From the NCBI RefSeq assembly GCF_000757845.1, contig NZ_CP007753.1, forward strand, positions 1,550,001-1,614,000: 64,000 nucleotides of DNA. Direction: 5' to 3'. The notes beneath the pieces were generated by a model, which did not search any database, had not been told where the DNA came from, and saw only the letters and a program-made list of their open reading frames with translations. Positions 1 through 9,533 of this stretch are shown piece by piece. The DNA is from Prochlorococcus sp. MIT 0604. GTDB lineage: Bacteria; Cyanobacteriota; Cyanobacteriia; PCC-6307; Cyanobiaceae. Made by a program: the position numbers and the translations under genes. Position 1 is the first letter of the stretch. Each line of letters opens with the position of its first letter.

Positions 1-515
1 AGATCACCTTCAGCTCCAATAGGTAACTGAATTGGGAGTGCATTTGCCTTAAGTCGATCTTTAATTTGCTTATTAACCTTTAAAAAATCAGCACCAGTTC
101 TGTCCATTTTATTAACAAAAACCATTCTTGGAACAGAGTATCTATCTGCTTGACGCCAAACTGTTTCTGATTGAGGTTGAACTCCACCAACTGCGCAAAA
201 TACAGCTATGACTCCGTCTAAGACGCGCATTGATCTTTCCACCTCAATAGTAAAATCAACGTGTCCAGGGGTATCAATAATATTAATTCTGTGGTCTTGC
301 CAACTAGTAGATATTGCAGCAGCAGTAATAGTTATTCCTCTTTCTCTTTCTTGAGCCATCCAATCTGTTACGGCAGCACCATCATGAACCTCTCCTATTT
401 TGTGAACTACACCTGAATAAAACAAAATTCTTTCAGTTGTTGTTGTCTTCCCTGCATCAATATGAGCGGCTATACCTATGTTCCTTACTCGTTCTAGGGG
501 AAAGTCGCGTGCCAA
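1..515 (-). CDS. fusA: Elongation factor G, N-terminal part (runs off window start)
   Basis: The reverse strand reads [20 protein letters not shown] followed by [10 protein letters not shown], the P-loop (G1) of translational GTPases, then a [16 protein letters not shown]3 box and an NKMD G4 box. It is the N-terminal GTPase domain of EF-G, which drives ribosomal translocation in the cytoplasm. About 171 codons are present; the rest lies before the window. No ATG fits; the conserved N-terminus begins at a TTG codon at 515-513, preceded by a GGAG-like ribosome site about 9 nt upstream. It follows rpsL and rpsG on the same strand, the classical str operon order. Assignment is secure; the TTG start is inferred from family alignment. 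Confidence 0.97.
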   Translation of the reverse strand, partial: MARDFPLERVRNIGIAAHIDAGKTTTTERILFYSGVVHKIGEVHDGAAVTDWMAQERERGITITAAAISTSWQDHRINIIDTPGHVDFTIEVERSMRVLDGVIAVFCAVGGVQPQSETVWRQADRYSVPRMVFVNKMDRTGADFLKVNKQIKDRLKANALPIQLPIGAEGD

Positions 516-612
516 TTTAAAAGCTCCAAATAAAATAATTTTTGATAAGTATAGTTCACCCTAAAAGCAAACTTTTATAATAATAAACTACTTCAGTACC
601 TTTTTGATGAAA

Positions 613-1083
613 TTAATATCTGTAATGCGCAAAAGCTTTATTAGCCTCAGCCATTTTGTGAGTATCTTCTCTTTTTTTAACTGCACTACCAGTTTCATTT
701 GCTGCATCCATTAACTCACCAGCAAGTTTTTGGGACATACTTTTGCCATTTCTTGCCCTAGAAAATGTTACAAGCCATCTTAATGCCATAGCTGTACCCC
801 TCTCTTGGCGTACTTCCATGGGTACTTGATATGTCGCACCACCAACTCTTCTAGCTCTTACCTCCACAAGAGGAGTAGCATTTTTCACAGCTGTTTCAAA
901 TAATTCGACTGCATTCCCACCTGTTCTCTCACTTATTAAAGAAAAAGCATCAGACAATATTCTTTGAGCTGTAGATTTTTTACCATGTTTCATCAATCTA
1001 GAGATCATCATAGAGGCAAGACGACTATTAAATTGAGGATCTGGAAGAATTGGTCTTTTTACTGCAGCATTACGACGTGACAT
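613..1083 (-). CDS. rpsG: 30S ribosomal protein S7
   Basis: 156 residues, the usual S7 length. The start [20 protein letters not shown] and the [21 protein letters not shown] segment are characteristic. S7 nucleates assembly of the head of the 30S subunit and contacts the exit-site tRNA. It lies 25 nt downstream of rpsL and 97 nt upstream of fusA on the minus strand, so the three are probably co-transcribed as the str operon. Nothing unusual is seen. Confidence 0.98.
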   Translation of the reverse strand: MSRRNAAVKRPILPDPQFNSRLASMMISRLMKHGKKSTAQRILSDAFSLISERTGGNAVELFETAVKNATPLVEVRARRVGGATYQVPMEVRQERGTAMALRWLVTFSRARNGKSMSQKLAGELMDAANETGSAVKKREDTHKMAEANKAFAHYRY

Positions 1084-1108
1084 TTTTTTAGAAAGTGATG
1101 TTTACAAG

Positions 1109-1483
1109 TTAATCTTTTGGAGCTTTTGCTCCATACTTAGATCTGGATTGACGTCTATCTTTGACTCCAGCCGTATCTAAAGTTCCTCTTATTATATGAT
1201 ATCTAACTCCTGGTAAATCTTTAACTCTTCCGCCCCTAAGAAGAACCACAGAGTGTTCTTGCAAGTTATGTCCAATGCCAGGTATGTAAGCCGTTACTTC
1301 GAAACCTGAAGTTAATCTAACTCTTGCGACTTTTCTTAAAGCTGAATTAGGTTTTTTAGGTGTTGATGTATAAACTCTCGTACATACCCCTCTTCTTTCA
1401 GGGCAAGCTTTAAGTGCAGGAGATTTTGTTTTCCTAGTCAGACGTTTTCTTTCTGAACCTATTAATTGCGAGATGGTGGGCAT
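1109..1483 (-). CDS. rpsL: 30S ribosomal protein S12
   Basis: 124 residues, full length. The decoding-centre motifs [17 protein letters not shown] and [17 protein letters not shown] are intact. S12 monitors codon-anticodon pairing at the A site. It is the first gene of the minus-strand rpsL-rpsG-fusA operon; its promoter must lie in the 194-nt divergent spacer shared with gltB. Confidence 0.98.
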   Translation of the reverse strand: MPTISQLIGSERKRLTRKTKSPALKACPERRGVCTRVYTSTPKKPNSALRKVARVRLTSGFEVTAYIPGIGHNLQEHSVVLLRGGRVKDLPGVRYHIIRGTLDTAGVKDRRQSRSKYGAKAPKD

Positions 1484-1677
1484 CTATTTATATTTTGAAA
1501 AAATAAACATTTCATCATCATAACCTTTTAAGAGCACTTACTAAAAGTTTTTAATTATATTTTTTTTAAATTTGTCAAATTAAAATTATTTGGTAAATAT
1601 TCATTATCTTTAGATTTATTTTCATATTTATTTTTATAATAGTAATACATAAATAACTAAACAGAATTAAATAATCT
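1484..1677. promoter_or_regulatory. Divergent promoter region rpsL / gltB
   Basis: AT-rich 194-nt spacer between divergent rpsL and gltB. A TATAAT -10 hexamer is visible on the plus strand at 1635-1640, about 38 nt before the gltB ATG. I saw no GTA-N8-TAC NtcA site by eye. Assignment of the -10 box is inference. Confidence 0.5.
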
Positions 1678-4600
1678 ATGGGAGAGAGTATCAAAAGAAT
1701 CGTTGGCCCATATCAAGATAGTTATTCCCCAAATGGAATAATTGGGGAGAAAGATGCGTGTGGAGTTGGTTTCGTAGCAAATGTTGAAGGTATAGAAAGC
1801 AACTGGATCCTTAAACAATCTCTAAAGGGCCTCAACTGCATGGAGCATAGAGGAGGTTGTGGAGGAGATAGTGACTCAGGAGATGGAGCAGGCATTTTAT
1901 GTTCAATTCCTTGGGATTACTTAGAAAAAGAAGTTAATCTTAAAAATAAAAAAGATTACGATAAAGGTTTAGGCATGATTTTTATGCCTAATAAAAAAGA
2001 GAAAATTGAGGAATGTAAATCAATATGTGAGGAGGAAGCAAAAAAATTAAGAATTAACCAAACATTTTGGAGAATAGTACCTGTTAATAATGAAATCTTA
2101 GGTCCTTTAGCTAAAGCAAATGCTCCATTCATCTGTCAGTGGATTTTATATATAGATAAAAAAGACCATAAAGATGTTGAAAGGCTTTTATTTCAATTAA
2201 GGAAAAGAATTGAGAAAAAAATAAGAGAAACTTTCAAAAACGATGTTGGGGATTGTGAATTTTATTTTGCCTCACTAAGCTCTCAAACAGTTGTTTATAA
2301 AGGTATGGTTCGCTCAGAAATATTATCCGAGTTTTATCAAGATCTAAAAGAGGAAAGTTTTAAAGTTTCATTTTCTGTTTATCATCGTAGATTTAGTACT
2401 AATACACTTCCAAAATGGCCACTAGCTCAGCCCATGAGATTTTTGGGTCATAATGGCGAAATAAATACTCTCTTAGGCAATATCAATTGGGCTAAAGCTT
2501 CAGAAACACATATAGATGATTTTTGGGGAGAGTTATCTAATGAGATTAAACCCATTGTAGACGTAAACAAAAGTGATTCATCAAATCTTGATGCAACCCT
2601 TGAAATCAATATTCGTTCAGGTCAGCCCATTACTGACTCATTATTAAAACTTGTTCCTGAAGCATTTAGAGATCAACCAGAACTTGAGGAGAGAGAGTAT
2701 ATAAAAGCTTTTTATGAATATTCTGCAAGCCTACAAGAAGCTTGGGATGGTCCAGCACTACTTGTATTTGCTGATGGAAATTTTGTCGGAGCAACGCTTG
2801 ATAGAAATGGCCTAAGACCAGCAAGATATTCAATCACAAATGATGGTTTTGTAATAATGGGTTCTGAAACAGGAGTAGTAGATATTGAAGAAGAAAGAGT
2901 AATAGAAAAAGGTCGATTAGGACCGGGACAAATGTTAGCAGTTGATTTTCATCAGCATAGAATCCTAAGAAATTGGGAAGTAAAATCTGAAGCCGCTCAA
3001 AGGCATGATTATAAAAATCTTCTCAGTAATAGAATTATTAAAATTAAAAATAATGAATGGGTTAAAGACTGCAAACTAAAAGACCTTGAGTTGTTGCAAC
3101 AACAAACTGCATACGGGTTTTCAGCGGAAGATAATGACCTTATCTTAGATTCAATGGCTTCATTAGCTAAAGAGCCTACTTATTGCATGGGCGACGACAT
3201 CCCATTAGCAGTTCTTTCATCTAAGCCACATATTTTATACGACTACTTTAAGCAAAGATTTGCGCAAGTTACTAATCCTCCTATTGATCCTCTGAGAGAA
3301 AAACTTGTAATGAGTTTAGAGATGCATCTAGGAGAAAGATGTACACCATTTGAAATTAAAGACGCTAAACCTTTTATTCATTTACAAAGTCCGATTCTAA
3401 ATGAGGAAGAACTCATTTCCATCAAAAAATCAGAAATTAAATCTCAGACAATTTCAAGTTTGTTTGATTTAGAGGAAGGTATTCAAGGCTTAGAGAAGCA
3501 ATTAAAACTAATCTGTAAACAGAGTGAGCTGTCTATAAAAGAAGGTTGCTCTCTAATTATCATTTCTGATAAGGGAATAAATCCTAAAAAGACTTACATA
3601 CCTCCTTTACTTGCTGTTGGAGCAATTCATCATTATCTTCTTAAAAAAGAAATCAGGCTAAAAGCTTCTCTAATAATTGAGACCGGTCAATGTTGGAGCA
3701 CACATCACTTAGCTTGTTTAGTTGGATATGGAGCAAGTGCAGTTTGCCCTTGGTTGACTTTCGAAGCAGGTAGACACTGGTTAAAACATCCAAAAACACA
3801 AAAACTCATTGATAGCAAAAAAATAAATCCATTATCAATAGTTGATGTTCAAGAAAATATTAAAAAAGCTCTAGAAGACGGTCTAAGAAAAATTCTCTCA
3901 AAAATAGGTATCTCACTTTTATCTAGTTACCATGGTGCACAAATTTTTGAAGCTGTAGGCCTTGGATCTGACTTAATAAAAATTGCTTTTGATGGTACAA
4001 CAAGTCGTATCGCTGGCATAACATTAAAAGAATTAACTAATGAAACACTTTCAATACATACGAAAGCCTATCCAGAGATCGATTTAAAGAAATTAGAATT
4101 TCTAGGATTTGTACAATTTAGAAATAATGGAGAATATCATTCCAATAACCCAGAGATGTCCAAAGTTTTACATTCGGCAGTAAAACAAGGGCCAGGATAC
4201 GATCATTTTGAAACTTACAAAAAACTTATTAGTAATAGACCGACAACATCTCTTAGAGATTTACTAACAATTAATTCAAAAAGAAAAAGTATTCCATTAG
4301 AGGAAGTTGAAAGTGTTGAATCAATTTGCAAAAGGTTCTGTACTGGAGGAATGAGTTTAGGTGCTTTATCCAGAGAAGCTCATGAAGTTTTAGCAGTTGC
4401 AATGAATAGAATTGGTGGAAAAAGTAATAGTGGAGAAGGAGGAGAAGATCCAGCTCGTTTTAATGTTTTAAATGATATCGATAAAAATACTCAGTCAGCG
4501 ACATTGCCATTTATTAAAGGCTTAAAGAATGGAGACACCGCATGCTCCGCTATTAAACAAATAGCATCAGGAAGATTTGGAGTTACACCTGAATATCTAA

Positions 4601-6240
4601 GAAGTGGTAAACAACTCGAAATTAAAATGGCACAAGGTGCAAAACCCGGAGAGGGGGGACAATTACCTGGTCCAAAAGTTGATTCTTACATCGCAAAACT
4701 AAGAAATAGTAAACCTGGAGTAGCTTTAATATCTCCTCCCCCTCATCATGATATTTATTCAATTGAAGATTTAGCTCAACTTATCCACGACTTACACCAA
4801 GTTCATCCAAAAGCGAAAGTAAGCGTTAAACTTGTTTCTGAAATTGGCATAGGCACTATTGCTGCTGGAGTAAGCAAAGCTAATGCAGATGTAATTCAAA
4901 TTTCTGGACATGACGGAGGTACGGGTGCTTCACCCCTGAGTTCTATTAAACATGCAGGTTTACCATGGGAACTTGGTGTTGCTGAGGTTCATAAATCTCT
5001 CTTAGAAAATAACTTACGCGCAAGAGTGATTTTGAGAACTGATGGAGGTCTTAAAACAGGCTGGGACGTAGTTATTGCAGCTTTACTAGGTGCTGAAGAA
5101 TACGGTTTTGGTTCTGTAGCGATGATTGCTGAAGGATGTATAATGGCTCGGGTTTGTCATACAAACAAGTGTCCTGTTGGAGTTGCCACTCAAAAAGAAG
5201 AATTAAGAAAAAGATTTAAAGGTATTCCAGAAAATGTCGTCAATTTTTTCTTCTATATTGCTGAAGAAGTAAGACAGATAATGAGCAGTATCGGTGTTTC
5301 TAATATGGAAGAACTGATTGGTAATCAAGAATTTCTTTCTGCAAGAAATATCGATCTTCCAAAAACTTCTAATATTGATCTTTCTTCTTTAGTAAATGAA
5401 CACTCAACCCCTGATAGATCATGGTTAAAACATTTAAAAACTGCCCATAGTAATGGTTCTGTATTAGAAGACGAATTTTTGTCTGATACTAAATTTATAG
5501 ATTCAATTAAAAATCACGAAATATTAACCAAAGAAATTGAGATAAAAAATACAGATAGAAGTGTTTGTGCGAAAATATCAGGTGAAATTGCAGAACTTCA
5601 CGGCAATACTGGCTTCAATGGCGAACTCAACTTAAATTTCAAAGGATATGCAGGACAAAGCTTTGGTGCCTTTTTATTGAAGGGAATGAATGTTCAATTA
5701 ATCGGAGAAGCTAATGATTATGTTTGTAAAGGAATGAATGGAGGAATACTCACAATAATTCCACCAAAAATAAATGAAATCTCCTCCGAACAAGTCATCC
5801 TAGGAAATACTTGTCTTTATGGAGCAACAGGTGGAAAATTATTTGCATTAGGAAAATCTGGAGAAAGATTTGCGGTTAGAAATAGTGGTGCTACAGCGGT
5901 AACAGAAGGGGCAGGTGATCATTGTTGTGAATACATGACTGGTGGGAAAGTAGTTATTCTAGGTTCCACAGGAAGAAATATTGGTGCGGGCATGACTGGT
6001 GGAATAGCTTTTATAATCGATGAAAATAATGATTTAAGTAATAAAGTAAATAAAGAAATAGTAAGGATTCTTCCAATAACTTCATCAAAGCAGGAAAATA
6101 TCTTATTGGAAATTATTAGAGAATATCAAGCAAAAACAAATAGCTTAAAGGCTGCCAAAATAATTGAAAATTGGTCTCATTTTAAGAGTACTTTCAAATT
6201 GATTGTTCCCCCAAGTGAAGAAGAGATGCTTGGTATATAA
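1678..6240 (+). CDS. gltB: Ferredoxin-dependent glutamate synthase (Fd-GOGAT)
   Basis: 1520 residues, the full length of the single-chain enzyme that converts glutamine plus 2-oxoglutarate to two glutamates with electrons from ferredoxin, the second half of ammonium assimilation. After a 27-residue propeptide comes DACGVGF, so Cys28 is the expected N-terminal nucleophile of the class II amidotransferase domain after processing. The central and FMN-binding synthase domains follow (for example GAKPGEGGQLPGPKV and SGHDGGTGASPLSSIKHAG). The 3Fe-4S cysteines are Cys1154, Cys1160 and Cys1165 (CIMARVCHTNKC). The C-terminal GXGXG beta-helix domain is present (NGGILT, GATGGKLFALGKSGERFAVR). No small GltD subunit follows, which fits a ferredoxin rather than NADPH enzyme. 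Marine picocyanobacterial annotations also use glsF or gltS. Confidence 0.96.
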   Translation: MGESIKRIVGPYQDSYSPNGIIGEKDACGVGFVANVEGIESNWILKQSLKGLNCMEHRGGCGGDSDSGDGAGILCSIPWDYLEKEVNLKNKKDYDKGLGMIFMPNKKEKIEECKSICEEEAKKLRINQTFWRIVPVNNEILGPLAKANAPFICQWILYIDKKDHKDVERLLFQLRKRIEKKIRETFKNDVGDCEFYFASLSSQTVVYKGMVRSEILSEFYQDLKEESFKVSFSVYHRRFSTNTLPKWPLAQPMRFLGHNGEINTLLGNINWAKASETHIDDFWGELSNEIKPIVDVNKSDSSNLDATLEINIRSGQPITDSLLKLVPEAFRDQPELEEREYIKAFYEYSASLQEAWDGPALLVFADGNFVGATLDRNGLRPARYSITNDGFVIMGSETGVVDIEEERVIEKGRLGPGQMLAVDFHQHRILRNWEVKSEAAQRHDYKNLLSNRIIKIKNNEWVKDCKLKDLELLQQQTAYGFSAEDNDLILDSMASLAKEPTYCMGDDIPLAVLSSKPHILYDYFKQRFAQVTNPPIDPLREKLVMSLEMHLGERCTPFEIKDAKPFIHLQSPILNEEELISIKKSEIKSQTISSLFDLEEGIQGLEKQLKLICKQSELSIKEGCSLIIISDKGINPKKTYIPPLLAVGAIHHYLLKKEIRLKASLIIETGQCWSTHHLACLVGYGASAVCPWLTFEAGRHWLKHPKTQKLIDSKKINPLSIVDVQENIKKALEDGLRKILSKIGISLLSSYHGAQIFEAVGLGSDLIKIAFDGTTSRIAGITLKELTNETLSIHTKAYPEIDLKKLEFLGFVQFRNNGEYHSNNPEMSKVLHSAVKQGPGYDHFETYKKLISNRPTTSLRDLLTINSKRKSIPLEEVESVESICKRFCTGGMSLGALSREAHEVLAVAMNRIGGKSNSGEGGEDPARFNVLNDIDKNTQSATLPFIKGLKNGDTACSAIKQIASGRFGVTPEYLRSGKQLEIKMAQGAKPGEGGQLPGPKVDSYIAKLRNSKPGVALISPPPHHDIYSIEDLAQLIHDLHQVHPKAKVSVKLVSEIGIGTIAAGVSKANADVIQISGHDGGTGASPLSSIKHAGLPWELGVAEVHKSLLENNLRARVILRTDGGLKTGWDVVIAALLGAEEYGFGSVAMIAEGCIMARVCHTNKCPVGVATQKEELRKRFKGIPENVVNFFFYIAEEVRQIMSSIGVSNMEELIGNQEFLSARNIDLPKTSNIDLSSLVNEHSTPDRSWLKHLKTAHSNGSVLEDEFLSDTKFIDSIKNHEILTKEIEIKNTDRSVCAKISGEIAELHGNTGFNGELNLNFKGYAGQSFGAFLLKGMNVQLIGEANDYVCKGMNGGILTIIPPKINEISSEQVILGNTCLYGATGGKLFALGKSGERFAVRNSGATAVTEGAGDHCCEYMTGGKVVILGSTGRNIGAGMTGGIAFIIDENNDLSNKVNKEIVRILPITSSKQENILLEIIREYQAKTNSLKAAKIIENWSHFKSTFKLIVPPSEEEMLGI

Positions 6241-6249
6241 AAAATGTAA

Positions 6250-6543
6250 ATGCCTTTCTTTGTAAAAACTGAAATTATAAAAAAAGAATACTTAATTAAT
6301 AATGATTTAAAACGAAAAATAATTAACGAACATATTGATTGGGTAAAAAAATTAAAAAAAGAGGGAATTAATATTAAAAGTGGCTTTTTAGTAGATGAGT
6401 TAAATAGGCCAGGTGACGGCGGATTACTTATTCTTGAGATGAATAATTATAGAAATGCACTAAAAATCATTAAGAATGATCCAATGATTCAAAATGATCT
6501 AGTTGAATGGAAATTCAATGAATGGATAGATTCAAATAAATAA
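6250..6543 (+). CDS. YciI-like protein (YCII domain)
   Basis: 97 residues filling a single ferredoxin-like YCII fold: beta strand MPFFVKTEI, a helix with HIDWVKKLKKEGINIKSGF, a glycine-rich GDGGLLILEM strand and the NDPMIQNDLVEWKFNEW tail. The His in the HIDWV helix and the Asp of NDP are positions conserved in the family. Function is not established for this branch; YciI proteins are small cytoplasmic dimers suspected to be enzymes. It starts 9 nt after gltB and is probably co-transcribed with it. Confidence 0.8.
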   Translation: MPFFVKTEIIKKEYLINNDLKRKIINEHIDWVKKLKKEGINIKSGFLVDELNRPGDGGLLILEMNNYRNALKIIKNDPMIQNDLVEWKFNEWIDSNK

Positions 6544-6549
6544 AAATGA

Positions 6550-7443
6550 CTATCTTGGATACTTTTTCATAAGTTTTTGAATCTCTTCAGCATGGTAACT
6601 GCTACGAGTTAAAGGAGAACTAACTACTTGCATAAAGTCCAAATCTTTTTCCCCGAAAACTTTAAAATAATTGAATTTAGAAGGACTCACAAATCTTTGT
6701 ACAGGTAAATGATTATGGCCAGGAGATAAGTATTGGCCAATAGTAACAATGTCAACGAAATTACTTTTTAAATCCTTAAGAAGACTTATGACCTCCTCAT
6801 CTTTTTCCCCTAAACCAAGCATAAAACCTGACTTTGTATAAACTTTAGGAGAATATTCTCTGGTCCTTTTAAGTAACTCAAGAGTCCTCTCATATTTACC
6901 CTGAGGTCTTACTTTTTTATATAGCGAAGACACAGTCTCAATATTATGGTTTAAAACGTTTGGATTTGAATCAAGCACTTTTTCAAGAGCTTCCCAGTTG
7001 CCGCAAAGATCAGGTATTAAAAGCTCAATAGTAGTTTCAGGAGATTTTTTTCTTACTTGATAAACACATTCAAAAAATTGAGATGCACCACCGTCCTCAA
7101 GATCATCTCTATTAACAGATGTTATGACAACATGTTTAAGTTGCATTCTATAAACAGCTTCGGCTAAACGATATGGTTCAGTTGGATCTAATTCTCTTTT
7201 AGATCTATCAAAATCAATATCGCAATATGGACATGCCCTAGTACAGCCAGGACCCATTATAAGGAAAGTGGCAGTTCCACTTGCAAAACATTCACCAATA
7301 TTTGGGCAACTTGCCTCTTGACATACAGTATTGAGATTTAAATCACTTAGCAAATTTGCAGTATTCCCAATTCTTTCAACTTGCGGAGCTTTTACTCTTA
7401 ACCAATCAGGTTTTGAAATTAAACTATTAGAATTATTAGTCAC
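6550..7443 (-). CDS. lipA: Lipoyl synthase
   Basis: 297 residues. Radical-SAM enzyme that inserts two sulfurs into octanoyl groups on lipoyl domains. Both 4Fe-4S sites are visible: the auxiliary cluster CX4CX5C (Cys41, Cys46, Cys52) and the radical-SAM CX3CX2C (Cys67, Cys71, Cys74 in CTRACPYC). The conserved RSSYHAEE near the C-terminus supplies the serine ligand of the auxiliary cluster. It is convergent with the YciI-like gene with only 6 nt between stops. Length and motifs are normal. Confidence 0.97.
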   Translation of the reverse strand: MTNNSNSLISKPDWLRVKAPQVERIGNTANLLSDLNLNTVCQEASCPNIGECFASGTATFLIMGPGCTRACPYCDIDFDRSKRELDPTEPYRLAEAVYRMQLKHVVITSVNRDDLEDGGASQFFECVYQVRKKSPETTIELLIPDLCGNWEALEKVLDSNPNVLNHNIETVSSLYKKVRPQGKYERTLELLKRTREYSPKVYTKSGFMLGLGEKDEEVISLLKDLKSNFVDIVTIGQYLSPGHNHLPVQRFVSPSKFNYFKVFGEKDLDFMQVVSSPLTRSSYHAEEIQKLMKKYPR

Positions 7444-7787
7444 ATTAAATCTTCTTGACCTGTAATTTTATTTTACTAAAAACAAGATGAATTAACTATT
7501 TATAATTGCAAAGACGATGCTCATTCAACAGAAGTAAATAAATAAATGAATTCAACTAATCCTTCTGCAATTTAGAAAATCTTAATTAAATTAACTTGTT
7601 ACACAACATTCTTGTTTCATTAACTAAAATTGAATCAGATTTCATAACGTTATTTTTAATACAGATATCAGAACGTACTAATTTTTAAATAATAGGTTTA
7701 ACAATTTATATAATATGCACTAGTTTGTACTAAAAAGTGTTTTTTTAATTATTTTTTGATACAGTAAAAAATATATGTAATAAAACA
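7444..7787. other. 344-nt gene-free spacer
   Basis: Very AT-rich divergent spacer between lipA and the recombinase-like gene. Several AGTAC/GTACT-type half sites occur (near 7673 and 7727), but none completes the cyanobacterial LexA consensus. No RNA gene or terminator was recognised. Confidence 0.5.
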
Positions 7788-8411
7788 TTGACTTTTAAAT
7801 TTAAAAGAAAACGTATTTTATTATCGGAAAGAAATAAAAATTCTAAAGCAATAGGTTATGCAAGAGCTACTCATAACGAATATGAATATTTAGAAGAGCA
7901 AATAAAAATTTTGAAGAAAGAGGGTTGCAGTTTAGTGTTCTCTGAATTTATAAGTTTAGATGAAGAAATCAAACCCCAACTCAATAAAGCTATAAATTCC
8001 TTATCAAAAGGCGATCAATTAATAATAACTCAGCTTGATCGAGCATTTAAAAATAAAAAAGAATGTTTGATAACAATAAATAAACTTATTAATAAGGATG
8101 TTCAATTGCGAACTTTGACTGGTTTTTTTGCTGCTAATGAATCTTCTAATACAAATTCTTCAATTTTTAAGATCTTATATGAATTAGATAATTTAGAAGA
8201 CAAAAGTTTAGGTGAAAGAAAAAAAGAACAACTATTACGCAGAAAATTATCAGGAAATAATTTAGGAGGCAGGCCCAAAATAAGTCCTTTAAAAGAATCT
8301 TTAGTAATCAGATTGCGTAATGAAGGATATTCATATCGATCAATTAGAACACAAACTGGAATTGCATTATCAACAATTAGGAGAGTGATTTTAGAGGGAG
8401 AATTAACATAA
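7788..8411 (+). CDS. Serine-recombinase-like protein lacking the catalytic serine
   Basis: 207 residues with the shape of a small serine resolvase/invertase: an N-terminal catalytic-fold segment (AIGYARATHNEYEYLEEQIKI, then GDQLIITQLDRAFKNKKEC, matching the DRLaR region) and a C-terminal Hin-type helix-turn-helix (GYSYRSIRTQTGIALSTIRRV). The usual Y-x-R-x-S nucleophile motif reads YARAT here, so the active-site Ser is replaced by Thr. Compare the gene at 25876, which keeps it. The likely role is DNA binding rather than recombination, but this is inference. The start is a TTG with no obvious ribosome site. The next gene follows after 1 nt. Confidence 0.7.
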   Translation: MTFKFKRKRILLSERNKNSKAIGYARATHNEYEYLEEQIKILKKEGCSLVFSEFISLDEEIKPQLNKAINSLSKGDQLIITQLDRAFKNKKECLITINKLINKDVQLRTLTGFFAANESSNTNSSIFKILYELDNLEDKSLGERKKEQLLRRKLSGNNLGGRPKISPLKESLVIRLRNEGYSYRSIRTQTGIALSTIRRVILEGELT

Positions 8412-8412
8412 A

Positions 8413-8625
8413 ATGATGAAGAAAGAAATTGAAAATTTAATAAAAGAAAATTTTAAAGATACCGCATTGCGTATTTATGAATTAGATAATGAAGATAGAA
8501 AAAGTTTGTTAGCAGAATATAGAGAATGGATTATGAATGATTTAGATTTTGAAGAAGTAATGATGCTACCTTATGAAGCATATACTGACAAATTAGATTC
8601 TAATTTCTTAGAAGATTCACTTTAG
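8413..8625 (+). CDS. Small acidic hypothetical protein
   Basis: 70 residues, highly acidic and predicted helical (DNEDRKSLLAEYREWIMNDL, DFEEVMMLPYEAY). I do not recognise it. It starts 1 nt after the recombinase-like gene, so the two form a transcription unit. Its tail overlaps the 3' end of the convergent serine hydrolase gene by 4 nt. Two adjacent ATG codons (8413 and 8416) could serve as start. Confidence 0.65.
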   Translation: MMKKEIENLIKENFKDTALRIYELDNEDRKSLLAEYREWIMNDLDFEEVMMLPYEAYTDKLDSNFLEDSL

Positions 8626-9530
8626 TCCTCAATAGTATATCTCTTATTAAAATCGTATACTTCTTTTGCTATAAACGGTAAAAGGGAAGAATCTTTGGAA
8701 TATTTTTCTCCATTACAAAAAACTACTAATAAAGTTTGTAGAGATTGATTATTAATCCACCAAGCTGAATCATGTCTAACTTCAGACATTAAGCCTGCTT
8801 TACTCCAAAGATTAATGCTTTCTGGTAATCCTTCACCCAAAAAACCATCTATTTGATTAAGAGAATCCTTTTTAAGAACAACTTTGTTTAAATTTCTTTT
8901 TAAAAAACTTCGCAAATTTAAATTATATTCTTGATAATCAATATGAATCATAATTTCCTCCAAAACCCTTGCAGCTGAATCAGAGTTCATAGCGTTTCTA
9001 TTTTTATTATCATATCCATAAAATTCTTTCTCACGACCAAATGGTTCATCATCCCAAGTCTTCTGACAGCAATTTATACCAACCAATTCTTCCCAATTTA
9101 AATCATGTAGCCAATCATTTATTATACTTCTTTGGTATTTCCAATTTTCCCATAGTTCGCCTTCAATACGAGGTCCACTTGTTGTTCCAGTAAGTAAATC
9201 AATTAAAAAGCTTGTTGCATTATTACTGGAAAAAGACAACATTTTCCCTACAGCATCAATAATTTCATCTGATAATAATAAACTTCCTTTTTTAATCCAA
9301 TAAAATGCAGCAAGGCCATAAACTAACTTGACTATGCTGGCAGGGTAAACCATTTTTTTGTTATTAATGCCAGTTCCAAAACCTTTAAATACACTTTTAT
9401 TTTCACTTTTATAATTAATCCAAGTTATCGAAATATCTTCTCTTGAAAAATCTTTATTATGAGAGCATACTCTCCTTAAAATATCATTTAAGGCTAGACC
9501 CATCTCCTCACTTAAATAGTAAAAGGACAT
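8622..9530 (-). CDS. Class-A beta-lactamase-like serine hydrolase
   Basis: 302 residues. The three active-site motifs of the penicillin-interacting serine hydrolase fold are visible: SxxK in PASIVKLVYG (Ser65, Lys68), SxN in SFSSNNATS (around Ser102-Asn104) and KAG in LWSKAGLMSEVRHD, the equivalent of KTG. No lipobox or convincing signal peptide is seen at the chosen start. In cyanobacteria such proteins are usually annotated beta-lactamase class A; peptidoglycan processing is more likely than antibiotic resistance, which is inference supported by the divergent NlpC/P60 neighbour. The start codon is separated by only 3 nt from the neighbour's start. ATG at 9503 (Met10) is an alternative start. 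Confidence 0.8.
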   Translation of the reverse strand: MSFYYLSEEMGLALNDILRRVCSHNKDFSREDISITWINYKSENKSVFKGFGTGINNKKMVYPASIVKLVYGLAAFYWIKKGSLLLSDEIIDAVGKMLSFSSNNATSFLIDLLTGTTSGPRIEGELWENWKYQRSIINDWLHDLNWEELVGINCCQKTWDDEPFGREKEFYGYDNKNRNAMNSDSAARVLEEIMIHIDYQEYNLNLRSFLKRNLNKVVLKKDSLNQIDGFLGEGLPESINLWSKAGLMSEVRHDSAWWINNQSLQTLLVVFCNGEKYSKDSSLLPFIAKEVYDFNKRYTIED

Positions 9531-9533
9531 TGT

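Noticed and set aside
7660..7740. Possible LexA boxes upstream of the recombinase-like gene
   Set aside because: Several GTAC half sites occur but none fits RGTACNNNDGTWCB with the right spacing.
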